In this document: positions 56,442 through 64,000 of the stretch, one piece after another | Position numbering within the stretch: the stretch's first letter is position 1 | Layout of the letters: each line of letters begins with the position of its first letter | Source of the DNA: an uncultured bacterium | GTDB lineage: Bacteria; Bacillota; Clostridia; Oscillospirales; Oscillospiraceae | Length of the DNA: 64,000 nt | Assembly (NCBI GenBank): GCA_947073515.1 | Contig: CAMTMC010000007.1 | Span: 22,157 to 86,156, forward strand | Reading direction: 5' to 3' | Position numbers and translations under genes: made by a program | Notes under the pieces: generated by a model | The model's input: the letters and a program-made list of their open reading frames with translations, nothing else | Database searches by the model: none | Told to the model about the DNA's origin: nothing

Positions 56442-57802
56442 TGAAATATTACAACATGTATATGGACAGGCAGGTGATCTCCCAGGGGAAGCACCGGGAG
56501 CTGCTGGAGCTGCCGGCGGGGCGGCGGAGACAGTCCGGACGGCCCTGGATGGGGGCGGCGGCCCTGGCGGCCTGCGCCCTGCTGGCGGTGGGGATATGGC
56601 GGTTCGCCGCCCCGGCCCAGAGCACCGGGGGAAGCGCCGCTGGCGGCACCGGGGGGATTGAGGCTGTGGCCCCGGGGGGCGGGGGCACCAATGGCCCGGG
56701 GGTGCCGCTGGAGGCGGTGGACCCCTCCACGCTTCCCGCTATGCCGGCCATCCAGTACCCGGACGCGACGCGGGTGGAGATGGACATGGCCCGGATGCGG
56801 ATGGAGGGGAGCTTCCAGGTGGAGCTGAGCCGGGAGGAGCTTCTGAAAATCCTGTGGAACGGGGAGGACAAGCCGGAGATCCCCTGGATGCTGTCCTGGG
56901 GGGACTGTGACCTGGGGGGCGGGGCCCTGTACCGCTCCGACGGGAGCCTGGTGGAGGTGTACCTCTGGGGCCGGCTGGAGGACACGCCGGCTTTCTCCAT
57001 CACCCTGGCGCCGGGAGAAGTGCCCTTCAACTGCGGAATCTTTTCGGGGGCCGCAAGGAGTGAGATCCGGGGGGTGGAGGTGGCCTCCTGTAAATATGAC
57101 GGCGGCTATTATTTGGAGTTGTTGGCCAACGGGGTGGGCGTCCGGGCCAGCTTTGTGGGGGTGGCGGACAGCCTGCTGCCCGACGCCTTTGTCAACTGGG
57201 GTACCTACGAGGACGGCGGGCTGTCCCTGGACCACCTGCTGACAGCGGAGCATGTGCCGGAGTGGCGGAGCGAGGAGTTTTCCTCCCTGGCCCAGACCCG
57301 GGGGGAAGAGAAGTTCGCCCCCTACCTGCCCACTGTGGGGCCGGCAAATTTCAGCGAGTTTCATGGCCACCTCACCTACCAGGAGGGGTATGAGCACACC
57401 TTATACGCCCGGTGGAGGCGGGGATATTCGGAGGTATCCATCTCCATATATCTGCCGGAAGGGGAACCCCGCTGGGACACAACCGTGGACGTGGGCAACC
57501 CGGCCAGCTACGACACGGGGCTGTATGAGCTCCCCTGGGGGAGCAGCGTGCCGAAGGAGTATTTCGACACCTTCCAGAATCCCGTATTCCGGGCGGAGGA
57601 TATGAGCCGGGAGGTGGTGGAGGCCCGGGCCTACACCGTGGAGGACCGTGGGGACGCGGACGGGCCGAGGATGGGCTTTTCAGTCCTGCACCCGGACGGG
57701 ACGCTGGTGAAATACAGCGCCAAGGGGCTGGAAGTGGGTCCAATGTGGGCGCTGGTGGAGGAGAGCCTGGGGGACGCCACGCCTGATGGCGGCAATCCCT
57801 GA
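56441..57802 (+). CDS. membrane protein, probable anti-sigma partner of the ECF factor
   Basis: Protein of 453 residues: a short cytoplasmic N-terminus (about 1-35), one membrane segment (about 37-55, AAALAACALLAVGIWRFA), a Gly-rich linker and a large extracytoplasmic domain of ~370 residues without a named family. The position directly after an ECF sigma gene (1-bp overlap) and the topology indicate an anti-sigma or sensor protein. No zinc-binding anti-sigma motif is seen in the short N-terminus. A terminator follows. Confidence 0.75.
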   Translation: MKYYNMYMDRQVISQGKHRELLELPAGRRRQSGRPWMGAAALAACALLAVGIWRFAAPAQSTGGSAAGGTGGIEAVAPGGGGTNGPGVPLEAVDPSTLPAMPAIQYPDATRVEMDMARMRMEGSFQVELSREELLKILWNGEDKPEIPWMLSWGDCDLGGGALYRSDGSLVEVYLWGRLEDTPAFSITLAPGEVPFNCGIFSGAARSEIRGVEVASCKYDGGYYLELLANGVGVRASFVGVADSLLPDAFVNWGTYEDGGLSLDHLLTAEHVPEWRSEEFSSLAQTRGEEKFAPYLPTVGPANFSEFHGHLTYQEGYEHTLYARWRRGYSEVSISIYLPEGEPRWDTTVDVGNPASYDTGLYELPWGSSVPKEYFDTFQNPVFRAEDMSREVVEARAYTVEDRGDADGPRMGFSVLHPDGTLVKYSAKGLEVGPMWALVEESLGDATPDGGNP

Positions 57803-57816
57803 TGAGAAGATGGAAC

Positions 57817-57854
57817 AAGGGCCGGAGCGGAAACCGCTCCGGCCCTTGTTTTTT
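57817..57854 (+). terminator. intrinsic terminator
   Basis: Perfect 14-bp stem AAGGGCCGGAGCGG with an AAA loop, followed by TGTTTTTT. Confidence 0.93.
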
Positions 57855-57883
57855 GGACTTGGGAGGCCTTTGGAGTCTGGGCC

Positions 57884-58753
57884 TCAGCCCTTCTGTTTTA
57901 CGGCAATCTGGTGGTACTTCAGAAGATTGGACTCAGGGTCAATCTTGGCCTGGAGCTTGGGCGTATGGCAGGCCAGGATGGTAGAGATGCCCGGCCCGTG
58001 GCCGCTGACCACGCAGTCGCTGTGGATGACCACGCCGATGGCGCTGGCGCCGCCAAAGTAGCCCCGGCCATGGGTGTTGTCGCAGTCCTGGAGGAGCACC
58101 AGATCGCCAAAGCGCAGCTGGTCCAGGCCCAGCCGGGCGATCTCCTCCCGGTCGGCGGTCATCATATCGTAGTCGCCGGTGTAGCAGTTGCCGCTGCCAA
58201 TGCCGGAGCCCATCAGATAGGGGGGCACCACCGCCACGACAGGGACGATCAGCTTGCCGTCTTTTTCCTCAATGGGGATGGCGTCCAGCACGTCGGGGTC
58301 GAGACTCTGGACCTTGATATCCGGATAATCCAGCAGCTGGAGCCCCTGGCCGTAGGCCTCCACCAGGATGTTGTCGCCAATGGCCATTTGATAGAGGGCC
58401 TCCTCGTCAAAGGAGGCGATGACATGCTCGATGCCGCCGTGCTTGCCTGTGACAAAGCCCACGGCGCCCTTGGCGTCGCCGGAGACCACCCGGGCCTTGT
58501 TGCCCAGGCAGGAGAACACCATGAAGGCGTTGTTGCTGCCCTTGTCAGAGTTCTGCATGGACACGCCGGGCTCCACATGGTCGCCGGCCAGGCCAAAGGC
58601 GGGGTCTCCGATTTTCACATTGTAGGTGATGCCGCCGATGGCCGGGACCAAAAAGGGCTCCCCATAGGCGTTGACCCGGATCTCTGACCCGGAGGGGTGG
58701 TGGGCGGAGCCCTGAACGGACAGTTTGACCAGTTTATCCCGATTGGTTCGCAT
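57884..58753 (-). CDS. DUF4438 family protein
   Basis: Soluble protein of 289 residues of the DUF4438 type, starting RTNRDKLVKLSVQGSAHHP and containing GDHVEPGVSMQNSD, GKHGGIEHVI and the conserved NTHGRGYFGGASAIGVVIHSD near the C-terminus. The function of the family is unknown; several His/Asp-rich motifs hint at a hydrolase. It is the last gene of the Opp-type peptide transporter run, 22 bp after the ATPase, suggesting action on the imported compound. Confidence 0.85.
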   Translation of the reverse strand: MRTNRDKLVKLSVQGSAHHPSGSEIRVNAYGEPFLVPAIGGITYNVKIGDPAFGLAGDHVEPGVSMQNSDKGSNNAFMVFSCLGNKARVVSGDAKGAVGFVTGKHGGIEHVIASFDEEALYQMAIGDNILVEAYGQGLQLLDYPDIKVQSLDPDVLDAIPIEEKDGKLIVPVVAVVPPYLMGSGIGSGNCYTGDYDMMTADREEIARLGLDQLRFGDLVLLQDCDNTHGRGYFGGASAIGVVIHSDCVVSGHGPGISTILACHTPKLQAKIDPESNLLKYHQIAVKQKG

Positions 58754-58774
58754 GGTGAATCAACTTCCTCTCTT

Positions 58775-59560
58775 TTATTTCCCGGCGGCCAAGCTGTCCA
58801 GCTCCCGCTGGGTCAACAAAACCCAGTGCTCCGGGGCGATCTGCCGCCAGATCAGCTCCACAATCCGGCCGTTTTCCATCACGGCCACCCGGTCGGCCAC
58901 GTTGGCCACCACTCCTAAATCGTGGGTGATAAAGATGATGCCGATCTTCAGCTTTTTTTGCAGATCCTTGATCAGGTCGATGATCTGGGCCTGGATGGTC
59001 ACGTCCAGGGCGGTGGTTGGCTCGTCACAGATGAGGATCCGGGGATTACAGGCCAGGGCCGCCGCGGTGACGATGCGCTGGCGCATGCCGCCGGAGAACT
59101 GGTGGGGGTACTGCTTATAGCGCTTTTCCGCGTCCTTGATCTCCACCAGGCGCATCAGCTCAATGGTGCGCTGGTCGGCCTCTTTGCGGCCCAGCTTCTG
59201 GTGCTTGATCATGCTCTCGGAGATCTGCTTGCCAATGGTCATACAGGGGTTCAAAGAGGTCATGGGGTCCTGAAAGATCATGGCGATGTCCTTGCCCCGC
59301 AGATGCTCGAACTCCCGCTCCTTCATGGCGGTGATGTCCCTGCCGCCATAGAGGATTGTGCCTTCGGCAATGGAGCCGTTGGAGGCCAGCAGGCCCATAA
59401 CCGCCTTGCTGGTCACCGACTTGCCGGAGCCGGACTCGCCCACAATGGCCAGGGTCTCGCCGGCGCTTAGATCGAAGTCTATCCCCCGGACCGCCTGGAC
59501 AAGGCCGCCCTGGGTCTCGAAGTTGATTTTCAGGCCCTTCACTTCTAATAATTTTTCCAT
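58775..59560 (-). CDS. oligopeptide ABC transporter ATPase, OppD-like, C-terminally short
   Basis: ATPase of 261 residues. Walker A GESGSGKSV (about 37), FQDPMTSLNPCMTIG, signature FSGGMRQR, Walker B ILICDEPTTALDVT and THDLG are intact. OppD/DppD proteins are normally ~320-340 residues; here the sequence diverges after AVMENGRIVE and ends ~25 residues later, so the usual HPYT-containing C-terminal oligopeptide domain with its Cys cluster is missing. No oppF partner follows. The ATG at 59560 is preceded in frame by a GTG; either may start. Confidence 0.88.
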   Translation of the reverse strand: MEKLLEVKGLKINFETQGGLVQAVRGIDFDLSAGETLAIVGESGSGKSVTSKAVMGLLASNGSIAEGTILYGGRDITAMKEREFEHLRGKDIAMIFQDPMTSLNPCMTIGKQISESMIKHQKLGRKEADQRTIELMRLVEIKDAEKRYKQYPHQFSGGMRQRIVTAAALACNPRILICDEPTTALDVTIQAQIIDLIKDLQKKLKIGIIFITHDLGVVANVADRVAVMENGRIVELIWRQIAPEHWVLLTQRELDSLAAGK

Positions 59561-59571
59561 CACGCCACCCC

Positions 59572-60621
59572 CTACTTATTCCGCATCGTTGGGTCGATCG
59601 CGTCCCGCAGGCCATTGGCGAACAGGTTCAGGCACAGCATCAGCAGGCTCAGAACCAGAGTGGGATAAAGCATCAAGTATGGATATGTGCGCAGGGAGTT
59701 ATATCCGTCATTGATCAGCACGCCCAGGGAGGCGGCGGGGGCGGGCAGGCCCAGGCCGATGAAGGCCAGGAACGCCTCATAGAAAATGGCGTTGGGGATA
59801 TTGAAGGTAATCGCCACCACGATGGTGGGCAGGATATTGGGGAGCATGTGCTTGAGAATGATCTGGTACGCCTTGGCGCCCAGGGTGCGGGACACCATCA
59901 CATACTCCTGGTTTTTGATCTTCAGCACCTGGCCCCGGGTGACCCGGGCCATTCCGATCCACGAGGTGAACACCATGGCCAGGGACATGGTAAAGATGCC
60001 CGGCTTGAACACCAACAGGAAAAGGATCATGATAACCAGGTCCGGGATGCTGCCAATGATCTCGGTGAAGCGCATCATCAGGTTGTCCACCCGCCCGCCG
60101 TAGTAGCCGGCAATGCCGCCGTAGGTCACGCCGATACACAAGTTGATCGCCACCGCCAGCAGGCCAATATATAGGGAGATCCGCACGCCGTACCAGGTCC
60201 GGCTCCACTGGTCCCGGGCCAGGGTGTCGGTGCCGAAGAAGAAGTACTCGTCCTGGATGCCCCGCTCCGCGTAGACATCCACGCCCTGGCTGTCCCGGCC
60301 GTCGAAAATCCCCAGATTCTCCAGCCCGGGGATACGGGGCGGCAGCTTCACGTAGACGCGCATGGGCTCCACCTGCTCATAGTAGGTGTGGGGGCTGCAG
60401 AACGGAGCTACAATGGCCGTGATGGACAGCAGGATCAGCACGAAGAGGCTGGCCATGGACATCCGGTTTTTGATCAGGCGGCCCTTCACGTCCTGCCAGA
60501 AGGTAAAGCTGGGCCGTTCTTTCCGCTCCAGATCCTCCTGACGGCCCTCCACAAACACGAACTTAGAGGCGTCTAAGGCTTGGGCGGTCCCGTTGAGCTT
60601 GACAGCGTCGCTATTATTCAT
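59572..60621 (-). CDS. oligopeptide ABC transporter permease, OppC-like
   Basis: Membrane subunit of 349 residues, full length for OppC. An N-terminal membrane segment (about 57-77) is followed by a periplasm-side loop and five more segments. The EAA-type loop MVSRTLGAKAYQIILKHMLPNIL contacts the ATPase, and FLGADTLARDQWSRTWYG-like family spacing is present (read here as GTDTLARDQWSRTWYGVR). It overlaps oppB by 8 bp. It is the only subunit of this transporter without a visible defect. Confidence 0.92.
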   Translation of the reverse strand: MNNSDAVKLNGTAQALDASKFVFVEGRQEDLERKERPSFTFWQDVKGRLIKNRMSMASLFVLILLSITAIVAPFCSPHTYYEQVEPMRVYVKLPPRIPGLENLGIFDGRDSQGVDVYAERGIQDEYFFFGTDTLARDQWSRTWYGVRISLYIGLLAVAINLCIGVTYGGIAGYYGGRVDNLMMRFTEIIGSIPDLVIMILFLLVFKPGIFTMSLAMVFTSWIGMARVTRGQVLKIKNQEYVMVSRTLGAKAYQIILKHMLPNILPTIVVAITFNIPNAIFYEAFLAFIGLGLPAPAASLGVLINDGYNSLRTYPYLMLYPTLVLSLLMLCLNLFANGLRDAIDPTMRNK

Positions 60622-61252
60622 TGCTGTTACCTCCGGTCAATCGGATGCGGGGGTCGATCAGGCCGTAGAGAATATCGACCACCAGGACCACGGACAGGAA
60701 CATGAGACTGAACACCAGGCCCTCGCCCAGAATGACGAAGTAGTCGTTGCTCTGGATGGAGGTGACCAGCAGGTTGCCCAGGCCGGGGACGCTGAAGATC
60801 CGCTCTACCACAGTGGAGCCGGTAATCAGGGTGACCGTCATGGGGCCCAGGATGGTGACAACCGGGATCAGGGCGTTCCGTACGGCGTGCTTGAGGATGA
60901 CCTCAATGCCCAGCAGAATCCCCACTACGCTGCCGCAGACCAGGGCCTGGAGGCCCACCAGGATGGAGGAGGACATCCGGGCGGCGATCATGTCACTGAC
61001 GTTCTGGTTGTTGAAGATGAAGGAGGTACCCAGGTCGCCGTGGAACAGATTGCCCACGTACCGGGCGTACTTGACCGCGATGGGGTCGTTCAAGCCATAT
61101 TTTTCGTCCAGGAGGACGCGCTGTTCCGGAGTCAGCCGCAGGTCGTTGAAAGGAGATCCGGGCATGAATTCCAGCAACAGGAATGTGATGGATACGATGA
61201 GGGCAATGGCGATCATCATATACATGATTCGAACAAGGACATATTTTTTCAA
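60614..61252 (-). CDS. oligopeptide ABC transporter permease, OppB-like, with internal deletion
   Basis: Frame of 212 residues where OppB normally has ~305-320. The N-terminal half (VRIMYMMIAIALIV ... FHGDLGTSF ... SILVGLQALVCGSVVGILLGI, to about residue 115) is joined directly to the C-terminal half (VILKHAVRNALIPVVTILGP onward). About 95 residues with two membrane segments and the first part of the EAA coupling loop are absent, and the frame is kept. It starts at a TTG (61252) after a weak GGGGGA. The product is unlikely to form a working channel unless the gap is an assembly artefact. Confidence 0.82.
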   Translation of the reverse strand: MKKYVLVRIMYMMIAIALIVSITFLLLEFMPGSPFNDLRLTPEQRVLLDEKYGLNDPIAVKYARYVGNLFHGDLGTSFIFNNQNVSDMIAARMSSSILVGLQALVCGSVVGILLGIEVILKHAVRNALIPVVTILGPMTVTLITGSTVVERIFSVPGLGNLLVTSIQSNDYFVILGEGLVFSLMFLSVVLVVDILYGLIDPRIRLTGGNSNE

Positions 61253-61286
61253 GATGAATCCCCCTTGTCTACCCGTTTCAGAAACG

Positions 61287-61314
61287 TCTGTGGATCTCCT
61301 GGGAGATCCACAGA
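61287..61314. terminator. intercistronic hairpin between oppA and oppB
   Basis: 13-bp palindromic stem TCTGTGGATCTCC/GGAGATCCACAGA with almost no loop. On the minus strand it lacks a long T-run, so it may be an mRNA-stabilising or leaky stop element that favours oppA expression. Confidence 0.55.
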
Positions 61315-61330
61315 TGCTTCAATCCTGTCA

Positions 61331-62989
61331 TCACTGGGTGATATCCATATTCGCGAAGGCGCGGGTAGGAGTGATGACGGACTGGTGATAGTTAACGACA
61401 CGGTCGGCGACCAGGAACAGCTTGGACTCCTGATAGATGGGCACGACACCCATGCCCTCCACGACCAGGATCCGCTCCGCCTCCCGAAGGGCGTCCCAGC
61501 GCTTCTCCTTGTCGTTGATATACTCGGTGCTGGCAAGCTCGGCCAGCTTGTCAAATTCGGGGTTGCTGTACCGGCCGGTATTGGCGTAGAACCCGGTGGT
61601 GAACATATCAATGAAGAAGGACAGGTCCAGATAGTCCACGTTCCAAGTGGAGAAGGTGGTGTCAAAGTCGCCGGAAATCTCGTTCTCAATGCCGGTCTTG
61701 GAGGTGACGTAGTCAAACTCAATCGTCAGGCCCTCCAGGTTCTTCTCCATCTGGGACTGGAAGAACTCGGAGCGGGTCTTGCTGGCGGGGCTCTCACCGG
61801 TCTGTACCCGCAGGGTGTACTCGGGCAGGTTCAGCTCCTGTTTGGCCTGCTCCCAGTAGGCTTTGCCCTTCTCAAGGTCATAGGCGGCGGGGATGGGAGA
61901 GGTGTCCCGGAAGTCCTTGCCGCTCTCGTCAAAATCCAGGCCCCGGGGGATGATGTAGTCGGCCACGGTGGAGCCGTTGGAGTACAGCTCGTCTACCATG
62001 AACTGCTTATCCAGCACGCAGGCGATGGCCTTGCGGGCGTTTGCGTTGGCCAGGATGGGGTTCATCTCGTTGAGCACCAGGAAGTTCATGTTGGTGGAGG
62101 GGTAGGGCTGGGCCCGGGGATCGTCACGGTACTGGACGGCCTGCTCGGCGCTGAGCTCAATGGCGTCCAGCTGGCCGGTCTCAAAGAGGTTCAGGGCGGT
62201 GTTGCCGTCCTTGACGACCTTGATGATCACGGTGTCGACCTTCACCTGGCCGGCCATGGGGTAGTCGGGGTTTTTCTCCAGCCGGATCTCGTACTCGGTC
62301 TGCCAGTCGGCCACATAGTAGGGGCCGCAATAGATGGCGTTCTGATAGGTTGTGCCGAACTTATCCCCCAAGGACTCCTGGAATTTCTGATTCACGGGAC
62401 GGAAGGAGGCCTCGCACAGGAAGGTCAGCAGGTAGGGGACGGGGCGCTCCAGGGTCAGCTCCAGGGTGTAGTCGTCCAGGGCCTTGACGCCCAGCTCGCT
62501 GGGGTCCTTCTCGCCATTGACAACAGCGGCGCCATTGAGCATATAGGCGTTGGACACGTAGTTGGCAAACGTTGAGCCGGTATTGGGGTCGGCCAGACGC
62601 CGCCAGGAGTAGACAAAGTCGTGGGCGGTGACGGGGTCGCCGTTGGACCACTTGAAGTCGTCCCGGAGGTGGAAGGTATAGACCACGCCGTCGTCGCTGA
62701 CGGTGTAGTCCTTGACCATCTCATTGGCCAGCTGGCCGTCCAGGGTGTGGGTGAACAGGCCGGCCACGGTGTTGCAGATGACTTCGGCGGTGTTGCCGTC
62801 ATAACACAGGTTCATATCCAGGGTCGCGATGTCGCCTTTATAGGGAAAAGCGAGCACCTTGGGCTCCCCGGAGGAGGCGGGGCCGGAGCTGCCGCCGCTT
62901 CCGCTGGTTCCGACGCCTCCGCCTCCGTAGCCAACCAGAGCGGTCAGCGCCAACGCTGTGGCCAAGGCCAAAGATAATAGCTTTTTCAT
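61331..62989 (-). CDS. oligopeptide-binding protein, OppA-like, lipobox Cys replaced by Tyr
   Basis: Solute-binding protein of 552 residues (SBP family 5) with the usual signatures: FLRDDFKWSNGDPVTAHDFVYSWRR read in parts (HLRDDFKWSNGDPVTAHDF, about 115-133), GPYYVADW and VLDKQFMVDEL. The signal peptide has the lipoprotein form LTALVG followed by Y-G-G-G-G, where family members have Cys (codon TAC, one change from TGC). The protein would then be secreted but not lipid-anchored. It is the first gene of the Opp run, after a TATAAT box. Confidence 0.92.
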   Translation of the reverse strand: MKKLLSLALATALALTALVGYGGGGVGTSGSGGSSGPASSGEPKVLAFPYKGDIATLDMNLCYDGNTAEVICNTVAGLFTHTLDGQLANEMVKDYTVSDDGVVYTFHLRDDFKWSNGDPVTAHDFVYSWRRLADPNTGSTFANYVSNAYMLNGAAVVNGEKDPSELGVKALDDYTLELTLERPVPYLLTFLCEASFRPVNQKFQESLGDKFGTTYQNAIYCGPYYVADWQTEYEIRLEKNPDYPMAGQVKVDTVIIKVVKDGNTALNLFETGQLDAIELSAEQAVQYRDDPRAQPYPSTNMNFLVLNEMNPILANANARKAIACVLDKQFMVDELYSNGSTVADYIIPRGLDFDESGKDFRDTSPIPAAYDLEKGKAYWEQAKQELNLPEYTLRVQTGESPASKTRSEFFQSQMEKNLEGLTIEFDYVTSKTGIENEISGDFDTTFSTWNVDYLDLSFFIDMFTTGFYANTGRYSNPEFDKLAELASTEYINDKEKRWDALREAERILVVEGMGVVPIYQESKLFLVADRVVNYHQSVITPTRAFANMDITQ

Positions 62990-63084
62990 ATCAAATCTGC
63001 CTTAATTCTGCCCTATTTCCCTCCTGAGGAGGTGTACTGAAGCAACGGTCTGATTGCCGCCGGCTAAGCCGCTGCTTGAATGTC

Positions 63085-63090
63085 ATTATA
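63085..63090 (-). promoter_or_regulatory. -10 box of the opp operon
   Basis: Minus strand TATAAT about 95 bp upstream of the oppA start. The nearest -35-like hexamer, TTTACA, is 20 bp away and also part of a terminator stem, so promoter strength is uncertain. Confidence 0.45.
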
Positions 63091-63103
63091 CCGCATCTTC
63101 TGA

Positions 63104-63132
63104 AAAAAGCTGTAAACCGCTTTACGGCTTTT
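63104..63132 (-). terminator. terminator of the DUF3899-like gene
   Basis: Minus strand AAGCCGTAAA, GCGG loop, TTTACAGCTT, then a TTTTTT run: a standard intrinsic terminator overlapping the gene's stop. Confidence 0.8.
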
Positions 63133-63502
63133 AAAAAATTGTATAAATTAAAAGATAATCCAAAGCGAGTAATACAGCAGAAGCCACAAAGGGCTCGTAG
63201 CCCAGGGCGAGATTCCCCCGGCCCCGGTTTTGGATCCCCATGGCCCTGCGCTGCTGGGTGTGGTCCTTGCCGCCGAAGAGCTCTGATATGGCGTAGAGAA
63301 ACTTTTTTGAGACATTTCCCAGCCCGGCATAGGCCCCTTGACGCTTTAAATAGTAGATTCCTGACAGGATCAGGGATACCAGCCCCACCAGAAAGGCGCA
63401 GTCCGCCAGCCGGAGCAGGGTAAAGCCCTGTACGATGGCGGCGGCCAGGCTGATTCCCGTCAGGACGGCCAAGTATGCTGCGATAGCGTGGAGATGCCGC
63501 AT
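63131..63502 (-). CDS. small membrane protein, DUF3899-like
   Basis: Protein of 123 residues with three hydrophobic segments (about 7-25, 32-52 and 103-121) and a basic middle rich in Lys, Arg and Gln. The pattern of the second segment (LADCAFLVGLVSLILSGIYYL) is like DUF3899 proteins of clostridia; this is a moderate call. It starts at the ATG at 63502 with GGGGGAG 6 nt upstream. It has its own promoter and terminator. Confidence 0.68.
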   Translation of the reverse strand: MRHLHAIAAYLAVLTGISLAAAIVQGFTLLRLADCAFLVGLVSLILSGIYYLKRQGAYAGLGNVSKKFLYAISELFGGKDHTQQRRAMGIQNRGRGNLALGYEPFVASAVLLALDYLLIYTIF

Positions 63503-63531
63503 AGATACTCCCCCTTTTCTGGATTTTTTTG

Positions 63532-63560
63532 ATTGTAGCAGTGCCCTGGGACTTTTGCAA
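63532..63560 (-). promoter_or_regulatory. promoter of the DUF3899-like gene
   Basis: Minus strand TTGCAA, a 17-bp spacer, then TACAAT with an extended TGC. It lies between the IS end and the gene and looks intact. Confidence 0.7.
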
Positions 63561-63597
63561 ATCAAAGTGATGCCAATTTAGATAGTGTCTACTCGAG

Positions 63598-64000
63598 TTA
63601 CGCGCGTATGGCAGCCCAAATAGCGATACAACGAACATGTACCGCGGCGATAAAAGCATCGGAGGTCTTGGCATAGCGGGTGGCAATGCCTCTCCAGCGT
63701 TTCAAGGATAGAAAGCAGTTTTCTACCAGGTGACGCAGTTTATAGAGGTATTTGTCATAGTCGCGCTGTTCTTTACGATTCTTCTTCGGTGGAATCACAG
63801 GTTCCATCCCCGCTGAAACCGCATAGGCCAGGATATCATTTGTGTCATAACCCCTGTCTGCCAACAGAGTTTCTGCTGAAATGCCTTCTATCAGGTGGAC
63901 AGCTTCTTTACAATCTGCTCGGGTACCTTCTGTAATAAGGATTCGGACTGGCATACCATGCGCATCCACGGCCAGATGTATTTTGGTGTTAAGCCCCCTT
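63598..64000 (-). CDS. IS5-family (IS427 group) transposase, 5' part outside the window
   Basis: C-terminal ~134 residues of a DDE transposase. The second catalytic Asp region LLADRGYDTNDI, PVIPPKKNRKEQRDYDKYLY, and the Glu region RHLVENCFLSLKRWRGIATRYAK are classical IS5 blocks. The upstream part KGGLNTKIHLAVDAHGM-like sequence runs to the right edge, so the gene is cut by the window. Its stop is TAA at 63598. The IS end probably lies 10-25 bp further left, near TAGATAGTGTCTAC (63580-63593); the exact terminus was not determined. Confidence 0.92.
   Translation of the reverse strand, partial: RGLNTKIHLAVDAHGMPVRILITEGTRADCKEAVHLIEGISAETLLADRGYDTNDILAYAVSAGMEPVIPPKKNRKEQRDYDKYLYKLRHLVENCFLSLKRWRGIATRYAKTSDAFIAAVHVRCIAIWAAIRA

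Noticed and set aside
60593..62575. 660-codon open frame on the plus strand
   Set aside because: Antisense shadow of oppA/oppB; no ribosome site and no recognisable domain.
63108..63129. AGC-TGTAAA palindrome as an operator of the opp promoter
   Set aside because: On the minus strand it is followed by TTTTTT and overlaps the stop of the upstream gene, so a terminator explains it better.

Overview
The window looks like the chromosome of a GC-rich, spore-forming, low-oxygen Firmicute of the gut Oscillospiraceae type (Flavonifractor, Lawsonibacter or Intestinimonas-like). The basis is gene content: the germination protease Gpr, a SpoIIQ-like M23 protein, S-layer-homology (SLH) proteins, a DnaD/DnaC-type primosome pair, an MreCD/PBP2 elongation operon, strong Shine-Dalgarno sites and GC-rich codon use with many antisense shadow frames. 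The genus is inference; no rRNA, tRNA or CRISPR array was seen.

Layout. 1-3920: MacB-type ABC exporter (left-truncated) and an SLH protein, separated by GTAGGGGCG palindromic repeats. 3967-7921 (minus): glycogen phosphorylase and 4-alpha-glucanotransferase with a cre-like site. 8106-15001: glutamine amidotransferase, VanY-like carboxypeptidase, dCMP deaminase, a zinc-ribbon membrane protein, an FAD oxidoreductase and MnmE preceded by a cluster of DnaA-box-like sites. 15147-27960 (minus): a long mostly co-directional run of XRE regulator, Mrp ATPase, PBP2, MreD, MreC, Maf, a DUF2262-like protein, dUTPase, a LuxC/LuxE-like pair, U32 peptidase and ZapA. 28347-31696 (plus): DnaD, DnaC, LspA, RluA. 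31728-42603: CBS protein, M16 peptidase, SpoIIQ-like protein, flavoprotein, VanZ, an LDH-like protein and a 1596-residue multidomain nucleotidyltransferase. 42765-45757: a candidate noncoding RNA or long leader, a second SLH protein, YihY and ribosomal protein S20. 45959-50369: Gpr and a selenium/sulfur cluster (class V aminotransferase divergent from YedE, YedF-like and DUF3343). 50590-57802: lipoprotein plus BceAB-like ABC exporter, MATE pump, ECF sigma factor with its membrane partner. 57884-62989 (minus): DUF4438 and an Opp-type peptide transporter with several lesions. The right edge cuts an IS5-family transposase.

The strongest candidate for something undescribed is a family of four ~162-bp elements (11195, 28008, 32175, 55779). 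Each folds as one long hairpin with an apical hairpin at its exact centre. Arm sequences differ between copies but stay complementary, while short internal-loop motifs are kept. Each lies between a candidate promoter and a start codon. Other points of interest are the giant HD / helical-repeat / nucleotidyltransferase / PRTase-like fusion, the LuxC-LuxE pair without luciferase, the divergent selenium promoter region with a perfect inverted repeat, and the decaying Opp operon.
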